From a bacterium (lineage in GTDB: Bacteria; BMS3Abin14), in NCBI GenBank assembly GCA_029210545.1, contig JARGFV010000005.1, positions 1-47,922 on the forward strand: DNA of 47,922 bases, given 5' to 3'. The notes beneath the pieces were generated by a model. That model saw only the letters and a program-made list of their open reading frames with translations. It ran no database searches and was not told where the DNA came from. The translations under genes were made by a program, and so were the position numbers. Every line of letters starts with the position of its first letter. Position 1 is the stretch's first letter. Of the stretch, positions 7,961 to 16,203 are shown piece after piece.

Positions 7961-8560
7961 CTAGGCTTCCTCGGGCTTGATACCGAAAAACATCTGGAGG
8001 ACCGATTTGAAGTCTTCAAACACGGACAGGTACACGTGGAACAGGATCGTGAACATGAAGAACCACATCACCAGGTAGTGAATGGCGTGGATCATGCTCA
8101 GTCCGCCGAAGGCGGCTACCACCGAAGCCCAGAAGGGATCTGTCTTCCACAGCATCGCAAAGCCTGTAAGGGCCATGAACCAGACCGCGATGGTCCAGAT
8201 CACGTAGGTGCTCTTCTGCCATCCGTTGTACTTGGATGTCGCCGGCTTTGTCTTCCTGAGGAAGTAGTAGTAGGCCATATAGGGGAACAGCTTGCCCCTG
8301 TTCTTCTTCTCCGGCATGAAGTACTTGATGTCGCGGGGTGTGCCGAAGATGGCCCAGTAGACGCGGGTCACCGAGTTGAGAAGGATCACGAAACCGAATA
8401 CGAAGTGCAAAAATCTCGCCATGTTCATGTCGATCCCCGCCAGGCTGAAGTTGGGTTTGTGGATAAAGAACCCGGTGGAGGCTAACACGATCATGCTGAC
8501 GAGGTGCGTGTGGTGCATGATCCTCGCCGGTATCGGATGGTCGTAATGTTTTTTGGCCAT
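7961..8560 (-). CDS. hyaC: Ni/Fe-hydrogenase b-type cytochrome subunit
   Basis: This integral membrane dihaem cytochrome b anchors the hydrogenase on the periplasmic face and passes electrons from hydrogen to the quinone pool. The 199-residue product has four hydrophobic helices, near residues 18-34, 47-70, 118-142 and 150-182. Candidate haem-ligand histidines lie in HHTH, FLHFVFG, MIHAIHYLV and FHVYLSVFED. GGAGG precedes the ATG by 5 nt. It sits between the large subunit gene (13 bp upstream) and the protease gene, a common order for group 1 uptake hydrogenases. Confidence 0.93.
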   Translation of the reverse strand: MAKKHYDHPIPARIMHHTHLVSMIVLASTGFFIHKPNFSLAGIDMNMARFLHFVFGFVILLNSVTRVYWAIFGTPRDIKYFMPEKKNRGKLFPYMAYYYFLRKTKPATSKYNGWQKSTYVIWTIAVWFMALTGFAMLWKTDPFWASVVAAFGGLSMIHAIHYLVMWFFMFTILFHVYLSVFEDFKSVLQMFFGIKPEEA

Positions 8561-8573
8561 GGTGCCCTCCCCT

Positions 8574-10139
8574 CTAACCGATCCTGAACTTGCGGATCTG
8601 GTTGGTCCCGGGGTCGATGATGTGAATGGCGCAGGCCAGACACGGATCGAAGGAGCGGATCACCCGAACGATATTGATGGGGTTCTCGGGATCGGGCACG
8701 GGGGCGCCGATGAGGGCCTCCTCGTACTGTCCCCGGACATCGTTCTCGTCCCTCGGGGACGCGTTCCAGGTTGAGGGCACGACGCACTGGTAGTTCTCGA
8801 TCTTCTTGCCCTTGATCCTGATCCAGTGACCCAGGGCGCCGCGTGGAGCCTCGTAGAAACCGGCGCCATCGGCGGATTCGGGAACCTCCCAGTGGTCGCC
8901 GTCGTGGATCTTGAACCCGGGATTGCCGGCGGCCTCGATGAGCTGGCCCAGCCACACGTACATCTGGTCCGCGAGCGCCACCGTCTCGATCATGCGGGCG
9001 GCGTGCCTGGCGACGGCGCCGGGCTTGGCACCGGCCTCGACGAGACTCAGCAGGGTCGGGTTCTTCTCGACGATCATCCTGGCGAGAGGTCCGACCTCGA
9101 AAGCCATTCCGTCGTAGCGCGGGGCCTTGACGAAGGTGTAAGCGCCTGCCTTGTCCCGGTCGAAGATCTGCTCGCCGTCGTAGGGGTGCACGGGAGCTTT
9201 CTCCTTGTACCAGGCGTACTTGACCGATTCGGTGACCTTCGCCTGGTCGAAAGCCTCGACCTTGTTGAGGTTCAGGTTCCGGACGACGCCGGGTTTGAAG
9301 TACATGTTCTTGCCGGAGGCGTCCTCGGGGAAGGCGCCGTAGGACAGGTAGTTGTAGTGACCGCCGCCGACTCCCAGCTTGGCCAGCTCGAAGAGAGGCC
9401 CGCCGGGGCCGCCGAGAAGCAGGACGTCCTTCATGTACACGTTCTTGATGAAGGCGACGACCTCGTCGAGCATGGACTTGAACCGTCCGATCTGCTCGGC
9501 GTTGGGGATCTGGGTCACGCCGCCGACCACGATGCCCTGGTAATGGGGCACGCGGCCGCCGCCCAGCATGGCGCCCATGTTCTTTGCCGTGACCTGTATC
9601 TTGAGAGCCTCGAGGTAGTGAGCAACGGCCATGGTGACGATCTCGGGATCGGCCACGGACCACTGGTCGGGCTCATACCTGGGAGTCAGGGGGTAGGTGT
9701 CGCCCCTCTTGACGAGGCTGACGATCTTGTCCTTGACCGCGTTCAGGCCGGCGTCGTTACCTGAATAGCCGGCGATGGCCATGATATCCAGGTAATCAAG
9801 AGCGGTCAGGTGATAGAAGTGAATGATATGATCGTAGAGATACTCGGTCCCCATGAGCAGGTTCCGCATGATGCGCCCGCCGTCGGGAACCTGGGCCCCA
9901 AAGGCGTCGTCCAGGCAGGCGGCCGAAGCCATCTGGTGGACGGAAAAACACACGCCGCAGAACCGGCTGGTGACGTAACTGGCGTCCCGGGGGTCCTTCC
10001 CCGTAAGGAGGGCCTCGAAACCGCGGGCCATGGTGCCGCTGCTCCAGGCGTCCTTGACGACGCCGTTTTCGATCTCCACGTCGATCTTGAGGTGCCCCTC
10101 GATCCTGGTGACAGGATCAACCGTAATCCTCTGGCCCAT
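8574..10139 (-). CDS. hyaB: [NiFe] hydrogenase large (catalytic) subunit, group 1
   Basis: This subunit holds the Ni-Fe(CN)2CO site that splits hydrogen. The L1 motif is RFCGVCFSVH (Cys61, Cys64; Phe replaces the usual Ile) and the L2 motif is DPCLACAIH (Cys500, Cys503). Fifteen residues follow His506 (IIDPGTNQIRKFRIG) and should be cut off by the maturation protease. VTRIEGHLKIDVEI is the typical N-terminus. The length (521) is slightly short of the family's 550-600. The ATG overlaps the small-subunit stop (TAATG), so translation is coupled. The last L2 cysteine is a normal codon, so this is not a selenoenzyme. Confidence 0.98.
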   Translation of the reverse strand: MGQRITVDPVTRIEGHLKIDVEIENGVVKDAWSSGTMARGFEALLTGKDPRDASYVTSRFCGVCFSVHQMASAACLDDAFGAQVPDGGRIMRNLLMGTEYLYDHIIHFYHLTALDYLDIMAIAGYSGNDAGLNAVKDKIVSLVKRGDTYPLTPRYEPDQWSVADPEIVTMAVAHYLEALKIQVTAKNMGAMLGGGRVPHYQGIVVGGVTQIPNAEQIGRFKSMLDEVVAFIKNVYMKDVLLLGGPGGPLFELAKLGVGGGHYNYLSYGAFPEDASGKNMYFKPGVVRNLNLNKVEAFDQAKVTESVKYAWYKEKAPVHPYDGEQIFDRDKAGAYTFVKAPRYDGMAFEVGPLARMIVEKNPTLLSLVEAGAKPGAVARHAARMIETVALADQMYVWLGQLIEAAGNPGFKIHDGDHWEVPESADGAGFYEAPRGALGHWIRIKGKKIENYQCVVPSTWNASPRDENDVRGQYEEALIGAPVPDPENPINIVRVIRSFDPCLACAIHIIDPGTNQIRKFRIG

Positions 10140-11203
10140 TAGTTGTCACCTCCTTCTTCAGGCGGTCCGCCCTTACCGAGCCGGCCGGTCATGGCCTGCC
10201 CGATGAAGTGGCCGGCAAGCCCGACGGCTACGACTCCGGTGGCAACGGCGCCGATGGTCTCAACCTTGTAGCCCCTGATCTCCTTGGTCCTGTCGTAAAG
10301 CGGAGACATGCCGGCGTAAAACTCCGGCTCGGAGCAGCCCTGGCACACGGCGCTGCAGCCGATGCACCAGTTCAGGCCGTCGCTCCAGCGTCGCTTGGGG
10401 CAGTCGGAATAGGTGAAGGGGCCCTTGCACCCTTTGAGGTACATGCACCAGTTCCTCTGCTCGGAGCTGTTCCAGTCGGTGAGGAACTCGCCGTTGTCAA
10501 AATGGCCTCGGCGTTCGCAGTTGTCGTGGATGAGCTTGTCGTAAAACACCAGGGGCCGCCCGATCTTGTCCATGGGGGGCGGCTTCTTGTACAGCAGGTA
10601 ATAGACGATGGTCCCGATCATCCTCTCGGGATGGACCGGGCAGGTGGGGACGTTGATGAGAGGCTTCCTGGGAACCAGGCCCTTTTCCATGGCCTCGCCC
10701 ACACCCATACCCCGTCCGGGGGTCGGGCAGTCGCCCGGGATGCCGCCGTAGGCCGCGCAGGCGCCGATGGCGATAACAGCCGCAGCGTTGGCGGCGGCTT
10801 CCTTGACGGTGTCAATGAAGTTGACGCCGCCGACCTGGCAGAACCTGGGATCTTCGGCCGGGATGGAACCCTCGACGATAAGCACGTAGCCCCCTTCTTT
10901 AATGGTGTCGCGAAGGGCTTTCTCGGACGCATGGCCGGCAGCGGCCATGAGCGATTCGTGATATCGGAGCGAGATGGTGTCGAGCACGAGTTCAGCTGTG
11001 CCCGGGTGAGATGAGTTGATAAACGAGATGGTGCAGCCAGCGCAATCCTGACCTTCCAGCCAGATCACGGCAGGTTTCCTGGCCGCCCCTTCGAGGGCTT
11101 TTGCCACCCGTGGGACGGCTGCCTCGGAAAGGCCCAGAATGCTCGCTGTACCGGCGCAGAACTTCAAAAAGTCGCGTCGGCTGATGTTCCGGAATGACGT
11201 CAT
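10139..11203 (-). CDS. hyaA: [NiFe] hydrogenase small subunit, Tat-exported and membrane-anchored
   Basis: This 354-residue subunit carries three Fe-S clusters that relay electrons from the active site. The Tat signal is SRRDFLKF (8-15), so the folded heterodimer is exported. The proximal cluster begins with DCAGC (Cys54, Cys57), the ordinary form lacking the two extra cysteines of oxygen-tolerant enzymes. Distal and medial ligands lie in IHDNCERRGHF, NWCMYLKGCKGP and NWCIGCSAVCQGC. A C-terminal hydrophobic helix (ETIGAVATGVVAVGLAGHF) is the membrane anchor that meets the cytochrome b subunit. It is the first gene of the operon, with GGGGGA 8 nt before the ATG. Confidence 0.98.
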   Translation of the reverse strand: MTSFRNISRRDFLKFCAGTASILGLSEAAVPRVAKALEGAARKPAVIWLEGQDCAGCTISFINSSHPGTAELVLDTISLRYHESLMAAAGHASEKALRDTIKEGGYVLIVEGSIPAEDPRFCQVGGVNFIDTVKEAAANAAAVIAIGACAAYGGIPGDCPTPGRGMGVGEAMEKGLVPRKPLINVPTCPVHPERMIGTIVYYLLYKKPPPMDKIGRPLVFYDKLIHDNCERRGHFDNGEFLTDWNSSEQRNWCMYLKGCKGPFTYSDCPKRRWSDGLNWCIGCSAVCQGCSEPEFYAGMSPLYDRTKEIRGYKVETIGAVATGVVAVGLAGHFIGQAMTGRLGKGGPPEEGGDN

Positions 11204-11312
11204 TAAACGTATCCCCCTTTCTCATTAAAAGAGTCCCGTTCAGACACAGTTCTATCAATGGAATACGGCTTCCCCACCTCCCTTCATAGCACTGGTAAGA
11301 TATTCCGGTAAT

Positions 11313-11340
11313 ACTATACGGATCGTTATAGCCATGTCAA
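11313..11340 (-). promoter_or_regulatory. Sigma70-type promoter of the hydrogenase operon
   Basis: Read leftward: TTGACA (11335-11340), a 16-nt spacer, then TATAGT (11313-11318), predicting a start near 11306 and a leader of about 100 nt before the small-subunit ATG. No sigma54-type TGGCAC/TTGC pair was seen, so the operon appears to use a housekeeping promoter. Confidence 0.75.
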
Positions 11341-11491
11341 CAAAGAGGGCAGACCCGAAATCCGAGATTGGTTTTATCTTGCCTCCGGTCGGGGTGTCCG
11401 ATGGGGATTTTTTGCGAGTCCATCAACCTTCATGGTTGTCACTGCGAGCCGAAACCCGGGCGTGGCAGTCTAAGGCCTCCACCTGCGTCAG

Positions 11492-11536
11492 ATATTTTTA
11501 TAATCAACCGTTTTCCCCGGTTGATTATAAAAATAT
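11492..11536. terminator. Perfect 19-bp inverted repeat overlapping the phosphodiesterase stop
   Basis: Arms 11492-11510 (ATATTTTTATAATCAACCG) and 11518-11536 are exact reverse complements with a 7-nt loop. Read leftward the first arm contains the last codons and the TAA (11525-11527) of the phosphodiesterase-like gene. The AT-rich distal part of the second arm gives a T-rich tail, so it could stop leftward transcription before the hydrogenase promoter. Confidence 0.8.
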
Positions 11537-12292
11537 GATCTGCCCATCCTGGAGGATCTCGATGTATTCCCTGCTGATCTCGGCCAGTTCTTCGTAGATC
11601 ACCTCCTTGTGGGACGGTTTGGAGTGGGAAATGAAAAACCGCAGGGGCAGGTTTTTCATCTTGAGAACTTCCCTGGCCAGGAGGTTGGGAGTCAGATGAC
11701 CGGTCTTGATGGCCAGGTCGGTCAGGCTGTTGGGAAAGGAAACCTCGACAATGACGGCGTCAAGGGTGTGTTCGTCGCACGCCTTCCATATGTTATCCGT
11801 TGGACCGGTGTCGCCGGTGTATACGATCCTCTTGCCCTTTTCGCTCTCCACAAGGTAACCCACGGCCGGTGTCGTGTGGTTCACGTGGTAGGCGGTGACC
11901 CGGTGCTTTTCGAGCTGGATGGTCTTTTCCACCATCATGGGCTCGAACTTGATGGTGGGCTTTTCCGGTGTGGGAATGAGGGAAAAATCGGGCCAGATGA
12001 GTCCGTTGAATACGTTCTGCCTGAGGATGTCGATGACTTCCGGATCGCTGTGCAGGTGTACGATGTGCTCCACGTTGCGGGTCACAAGGTTGTCGGCGAA
12101 GAACGGGATCGCCTTGATGTGGTCGAGGTGGGCGTGGGTGATGAAAATGTGCTCGATGGCTCTCTGGTCCTGGAAATCGAGGGCAAGCCCGATGGTGCCC
12201 GCGTCAAGGAGCACGGTCCTGTCAACGAGGAAACCCGGCATGTTGTGTTTGGGAAACTCCGCTCCGGCACAGCCCAGGATGTGTAAACGCAT
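11525..12292 (-). CDS. Metallo-beta-lactamase-fold hydrolase, class II cAMP phosphodiesterase-like
   Basis: The 255-residue product has the metal motif THAHLDH (52-58), an NHTTPAVGYLVE segment, YTGDTGPTDN and a later FISHSKPSH histidine, as in class II cyclic-nucleotide phosphodiesterases and RNase Z relatives. It lacks the substrate-recognition arm of true RNase Z. Class II phosphodiesterase is favoured because the next operon encodes a CHASE2 adenylate cyclase and a cNMP-binding remnant, so it may hydrolyse cAMP. GGAGG lies 6 nt before the ATG. The 3' end is embedded in an inverted repeat. The specific substrate is an inference. Confidence 0.75.
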   Translation of the reverse strand: MRLHILGCAGAEFPKHNMPGFLVDRTVLLDAGTIGLALDFQDQRAIEHIFITHAHLDHIKAIPFFADNLVTRNVEHIVHLHSDPEVIDILRQNVFNGLIWPDFSLIPTPEKPTIKFEPMMVEKTIQLEKHRVTAYHVNHTTPAVGYLVESEKGKRIVYTGDTGPTDNIWKACDEHTLDAVIVEVSFPNSLTDLAIKTGHLTPNLLAREVLKMKNLPLRFFISHSKPSHKEVIYEELAEISREYIEILQDGQIIFL

Positions 12293-12838
12293 GGAAAACC
12301 TCCGGTTTTCAGTTTCAGGGTCCAGGTTCCACGTTCCAAGAGTACGTCTTGAACCGCTGCTTCAAATTTACGGTTTTTTTCGGTTCATCACAACAATGCG
12401 TACCTGAGTGGTGTCACCTCAAAGCCCGGAAAAGCATCCACCACAGAGGTCACAGAGGGTCACAGAGGAAACCAGTAATCCTTCCCTTCCTCTCACCTGA
12501 CCTCCCCCGTCAGGGGGAGGGATTTCTCCGAAATCGGCAGATGGGGCCTTCAAGGCCAGGATCAAAGCTTGCTTTCATCCCGGCCTTGAAGGCCCAGCCG
12601 TTCAGGTGAGAGAAAGATGATCGCCATGCTTTCTGCCGTAACAGCCCTGGCCTTTCTCTGTGTAACTCTGCCCTTCGACGCACTTATCACGCCGTTGGCG
12701 TGACTCAGGGTCCCGAGCCTGTCGAGGGATGGGACGGGCAGCCTACCAGCGGGCCGCCTCCGTGTCCTGGTGTGTCAAGGCTTTGAAGCTCCTGGCACAC
12801 TCAACGTTTCAGGGCACCAGGAACGCATTTTCATAAGG
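12293..12838. other. Gene-free, repeat-filled spacer, 546 bp
   Basis: The spacer holds a 65-bp dispersed repeat (12379-12443), CACAGAGGTCACAGAGGGTC microrepeats (12439-12470), an inverted CTCCCCCGTCAGGGGGAG word near 12500, a pair of 'CAAGGCC'-centred words near 12550-12595, and CCGAGCCTGTCGAGGG near 12713. No coding signal was found. Confidence 0.65.
12379..12443 (+). repeat. Dispersed repeat D, copy 1
   Basis: GGTTCATCACAACAATGCGT, then an ACCT-AG-GGTGTCACCTCAAAGCCC core, ending in a CCACCAC word. It matches 18720-18783 with only a handful of changes. Function unknown. Confidence 0.75.
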
Positions 12839-15028
12839 TCAGCTGTATTTTACATCAAACACCCGCAACTTCTCAGTTTTACCCTTAACATTGGTGCGGT
12901 CAAGCTCGACAAGGTTGAAATATTCATCCACCTTTTCGGCCGATGCCTCCGTGAGGAGGAGTTGGCCGGGCTTCGCGAGGCCGGAGAAACGGGACGAGAC
13001 GTTGACAACGTCCCCGATCACGGTGAACTCCATTCGCTCCATGGATCCGATATTCCCGAGGAAGACGTCTCCCGTGTTGATCCCGATCCCGATCTGCATG
13101 GTGAACCCGTCATATTTCCGGGCCCATTTTTCGTTCAGTTTCGGCATGAGCTTCAGCATGGCTACGGCGCACTCGACGGCATTCCTGACCGGGTTTTCCA
13201 GTTCGATGAGGCTGCCGAAAACAGCCACCATCGCATCCCCGATGTACTTGTCCAGAGACCCCTGGTACTGGAAGATGACGTTGGCCATCTCGTTGAAATA
13301 CTCGTTGAGGATGGCCACCAGCCTGTCCGGGGGCATTGTCTCGCTGAGGGTGGTGAAATCCCTGATGTCGGAAAAAAGCACCGTGACCACCTTTCGATCG
13401 CCCCCGAGGTTCACCTCCATCTTGTTCGCGATGACCTGTTCGACGATCTGGGGGGACAGGTAACGTGCCAGGTTGGTCCGGACCGTCTCCTCCTCTTTCA
13501 TCTGCTCGGCCAGTTCCTGGGACTCCAGGAAGTAGGCGGTCTGGGTGGCGTAGGACAGAAGGAGCCTCAGATCGTTGTCGGTGGCCTGGAATTCGGGTGG
13601 TCCTGCCACGAACAGGATCCCCATGGGGGTACGCACAGTCTTGAGAGGCACGTACACGTGGGCGCCTGAGTGGATGTCCCCCCTGGTCGTGATGAGTTCC
13701 CCGCTGTCGATTACCTCATTGATGTACCTGTCGTCGCTGGCGATCCCCTCGTTCCCGATGACAGCCTCTTCACTCCAATCTCGCCGAAGGTCCCCCTGGA
13801 GGAGGAAAAGGCGGACAGTCTCGAGACCCAGCACCTGCCTGAGCAGGACGAGGGGGACGACGTAGGGCTGCTGCCCTGTTTCCTCGGCGTCCTCCAGTTC
13901 GGACATCTTCAGGATGGCGTCGGAGCGCTTGCGCTCAAGGTCAAGGACCTCTTCGGTCCTCCTCGCGTGGAGGGCCACCTGGACAGGGTACTGGACGAGG
14001 CCGGCGAGGTAGAGAGGGACCACCTCGAGCATGATGTTGATCCGAAGGAGGAGCATGGCTCCACCGGAGATGACCGCCAGGAAGATGATGAGTGTCAGCG
14101 CTCCGCCCTTCCAGCCGGCACGGCCCAGGATCGAGCCGAGGGCCAGGCTCAGAACGAAGATGAGCACGAGGCTGAGTTCGGTCCCGGTGCGGACCACCCA
14201 CGAATCGTTGAGGATCGTCTCTAAAACCGCGGCGTGGAGGTAGACACCCGGGATGATCCCGATGGGGCTGCGCCAGAAATCCCTCAGGTCCTGGGATGTC
14301 GCCCCCAGGAGGATCACCTTGTCGGCGAAGGTTCCCTCGGGGAAATTGGTGTTGATGACGTCGATGAACGGGACGATGGGAATATCCCTGATCATTTTCG
14401 AGGTGATGTGGATCATGGCCCCAGGGGGCGGATTGTAGGAGACGTCCGGTTCGAATATACGGGCTCCCTCGAGGCCGAGGGGGTTGAAAATATCATCACC
14501 GAACTCGATGGGCCGGGGCGCGCCCCGGACCGTACCGTCGTCGTCCACCTCGAAGACGATGCTGGCAACTCCCGCCGCGGCGTCAGCCAGGTCGGGAAAA
14601 GGGATGGAAGCATTGAGGATCTGGAAGCCGGCCTCGTTGACCTTCATCTCCATGTGCATGGCGAGGTAGGTGGGAAGCCGCGTCCGAACCGCCTCCACGA
14701 AAATCATGTCCTCTTCCTTGATGAGGCCGTGGGAAGAAAAATCGATGTCCACGAGGAGGGCACCGGCCCCGGCATCCGCCAGGGTCCCCAACAAGGACGC
14801 GTAAAGGGTCCTCGGCCAGGGCCAGACGCCCACCTCCTTGAGGGAGTTCTGGTCGATGGCCACCAGGGCCAGGGGAGCCTGGATATGTTCAGAGAGGAAC
14901 GGGTAGCGAAGGTCCAGGGTCACGAGCTCGAACTTTTCCAGCTGCCCCAGGAGCAGGGCTGCCGCCACCAGCACCCCGATGACCAGGGGGATGATGTAGA
15001 CCCTCGCCTTTCCGCTTCGTTCAAACAT
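12839..15028 (-). CDS. CHASE2-domain class III adenylate cyclase
   Basis: The 729-residue membrane protein probably makes cAMP in response to an extracytoplasmic signal. It has an N-terminal transmembrane helix (about 10-28), a CHASE2 sensor domain (about 35-275, with LVAIDQNSL and VWPWPR), three closely spaced helices (about 280-355), a coiled linker, a GAF-like stretch (about 385-500) and a class III cyclase domain (about 545-700). The two metal aspartates are in FSDIRDFT and KYIGDAMVAVFG, and the late NVSSRF matches the transition-state Asn/Arg region. The SLDK lysine favours ATP over GTP. GGGAG precedes the ATG by 8 nt. The gene follows the cNMP/GAF remnant across a 14-bp-arm hairpin. Confidence 0.92.
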   Translation of the reverse strand: MFERSGKARVYIIPLVIGVLVAAALLLGQLEKFELVTLDLRYPFLSEHIQAPLALVAIDQNSLKEVGVWPWPRTLYASLLGTLADAGAGALLVDIDFSSHGLIKEEDMIFVEAVRTRLPTYLAMHMEMKVNEAGFQILNASIPFPDLADAAAGVASIVFEVDDDGTVRGAPRPIEFGDDIFNPLGLEGARIFEPDVSYNPPPGAMIHITSKMIRDIPIVPFIDVINTNFPEGTFADKVILLGATSQDLRDFWRSPIGIIPGVYLHAAVLETILNDSWVVRTGTELSLVLIFVLSLALGSILGRAGWKGGALTLIIFLAVISGGAMLLLRINIMLEVVPLYLAGLVQYPVQVALHARRTEEVLDLERKRSDAILKMSELEDAEETGQQPYVVPLVLLRQVLGLETVRLFLLQGDLRRDWSEEAVIGNEGIASDDRYINEVIDSGELITTRGDIHSGAHVYVPLKTVRTPMGILFVAGPPEFQATDNDLRLLLSYATQTAYFLESQELAEQMKEEETVRTNLARYLSPQIVEQVIANKMEVNLGGDRKVVTVLFSDIRDFTTLSETMPPDRLVAILNEYFNEMANVIFQYQGSLDKYIGDAMVAVFGSLIELENPVRNAVECAVAMLKLMPKLNEKWARKYDGFTMQIGIGINTGDVFLGNIGSMERMEFTVIGDVVNVSSRFSGLAKPGQLLLTEASAEKVDEYFNLVELDRTNVKGKTEKLRVFDVKYS

Positions 15029-15043
15029 GTGGAAATCTCCCTT

Positions 15044-15082
15044 ATCCAGAAATTCAGCAACGATCGGACTGAATTTCTGGAT
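15044..15082. terminator. Perfect 14-bp inverted repeat between the GAF remnant and the cyclase
   Basis: Arms 15044-15057 (ATCCAGAAATTCAG) and 15069-15082 pair exactly across an 11-nt loop. It begins 1 nt after the stop of the cNMP/GAF ORF and ends just before the Shine-Dalgarno of the cyclase gene. No T tail follows, so it may be a processing or attenuation hairpin. Confidence 0.7.
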
Positions 15083-15637
15083 TTAGCTGCTCAGCCTGTT
15101 CACGACCCGGGTGAGGGCTTCCGTGGCCTTCTTAAGTTCCTCGAAGCTCAGTGCGCTGTTGATGGCGATGGTGGAGTAGGATGCCAGGACCTTCCCGGCA
15201 ATGCCGTCACCAACCTTCAGCGTGATCTTCTCCGCGCGCTCCGTGCCGAAAGCGGCAACGATCCGGAGGGTCTGGCCGTCCTTGCCGATGAGCATGACCG
15301 ACCCGTTATCAGCGTCAACGACCCGCCGCGCCTCATCCAGGATGAGGGCACAGACCTGGTCCAGGTCCAGCGCGGCTTTCAAGGACTCGAATTGCTGTTT
15401 CTTCAGTTTCGTGTATTCCGTATTCAAAAGCCTCGTGCGGGCGCTCATGGCCTCCAGGATTTTGAAAGCGAGGGTCGGATCCCGGCTGATGCCGGCGAAG
15501 AACTTCTTCCTGTCAACAGTGAGGAGACGCGTGTCACCAAGGGCTGTGGCCGTGGCCGAACGCCCGAGCCTCTCGAACAGGGCCATTTCTCCGAAGATCT
15601 CCCCCTCTTTCAAGGTGGCGATGTGAACATGTCCCAC
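15083..15637 (-). pseudogene. Truncated cNMP-binding/GAF protein remnant
   Basis: The readable 184 residues contain only the second half of a cyclic-nucleotide-binding domain (GEIFGEMALFERLGRSATAT is its phosphate-binding cassette), followed by a helix pair and a GAF domain (about 85-175, with DNGSVMLIGKDG). The first beta strands of the cNMP domain are missing. The only possible start is a GTG without a Shine-Dalgarno, placed exactly where the ORF overlaps the end of an FAD-oxidoreductase fragment in another frame. I infer a deletion fused two neighbouring genes out of frame. An expressed short GAF protein cannot be excluded. Confidence 0.65.
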
Positions 15638-16020
15638 AGGATGGTGCTCAGGATCTTGTTCTCGTCAGAGTGATCGGATTGCTCTTTCCGAACAACTTCC
15701 AGCATGGAGGATGTCAGGAACCTGAAATCGCGGAAAAGGTCCGTCACCTTGAACAGGAACCTGCCGTACCGGTTATCGATGATGAGGCTGCGGTAATCCG
15801 ACAGGAACCTCTTCTGGAAATGTTTCGCCCCGACTCCGTCCATGACAACCGTTTTTGCCGCCGATTTGCCCATGAAATAGGCCGCTCCGATGCCGTCCTT
15901 GTAAAGCCTGGTGGAACCGGTGTCGCCGATCATGACCACACGGTCTGCGTAACCGCCCACGGGAGATCCGACGTTCATGGCCGGAAAGCAGTTGTGCCTG
16001 GCACCATCCCCTCTCCCCGC
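15610..16020 (-). pseudogene. C-terminal fragment of an FAD-dependent oxidoreductase
   Basis: The frame reads INVGSPVGGYADRVV-like sequence (here NVGSPVGGYADRVVMIGDTG) followed by RLYKDGIGAAYFMGKSAA, DNRYGRFLFKV and KILSTILWDMFT, typical of the C-terminal half of geranylgeranyl-reductase-like flavoproteins. The nucleotide-binding N-terminus is absent. Upstream the frame runs into a CCCCCGGCAAAGCCGGGGG hairpin repeat (about 16033-16051), and downstream it is cut after DMFT and joined out of frame to the cNMP/GAF remnant. It has no start codon with a ribosome site. I call it a decayed gene. Confidence 0.65.
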
Positions 16021-16027
16021 ATGGTTG

Positions 16028-16072
16028 TCACGTACCCCCGGCAAAGCCGGGGGATTTCCTTAAGGATTAAAC
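16028..16072 (+). repeat. Dispersed CCCCCGGC-AAA-GCCGGGGG hairpin, copy 1
   Basis: GTCACGTACCCCCGGCAAAG and following bases form an 8-bp GC stem with an AAA loop, then ATTTCCTTAAGGATTAAA. A close copy is at 22206-22250. This one marks the 5' truncation point of the FAD-oxidoreductase fragment. Confidence 0.7.
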
Positions 16073-16203
16073 AGCCCTGATCAAAACAGGATCGCCGATC
16101 TTTCAGCACATCGTTTCATAAAACAGAATTGCACTTATCGGGTTCAGGATGCCCTCCCGGCTGCTTCGGCGTCCGCTAAAGGACGGTTTGCCGGGCGGGG
16201 TCA

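Noticed and set aside
8574-8660. Selenocysteine-containing [NiFeSe] hydrogenase
   Set aside because: The L2 motif DPCLAC uses ordinary cysteine codons and no in-frame TGA is present before the stop.
8491-9663. 390-codon leftward ORF overlapping the hydrogenase large subunit and the start of cytochrome b
   Set aside because: Its product is a low-complexity Arg/Gly/Pro-rich string from an alternate frame of a GC-rich gene, with no domain and no ribosome site.
10139-11203. Oxygen-tolerant (six-cysteine proximal cluster) hydrogenase
   Set aside because: The proximal motif is DCAGC without the two additional cysteines required for the 4Fe-3S cluster.
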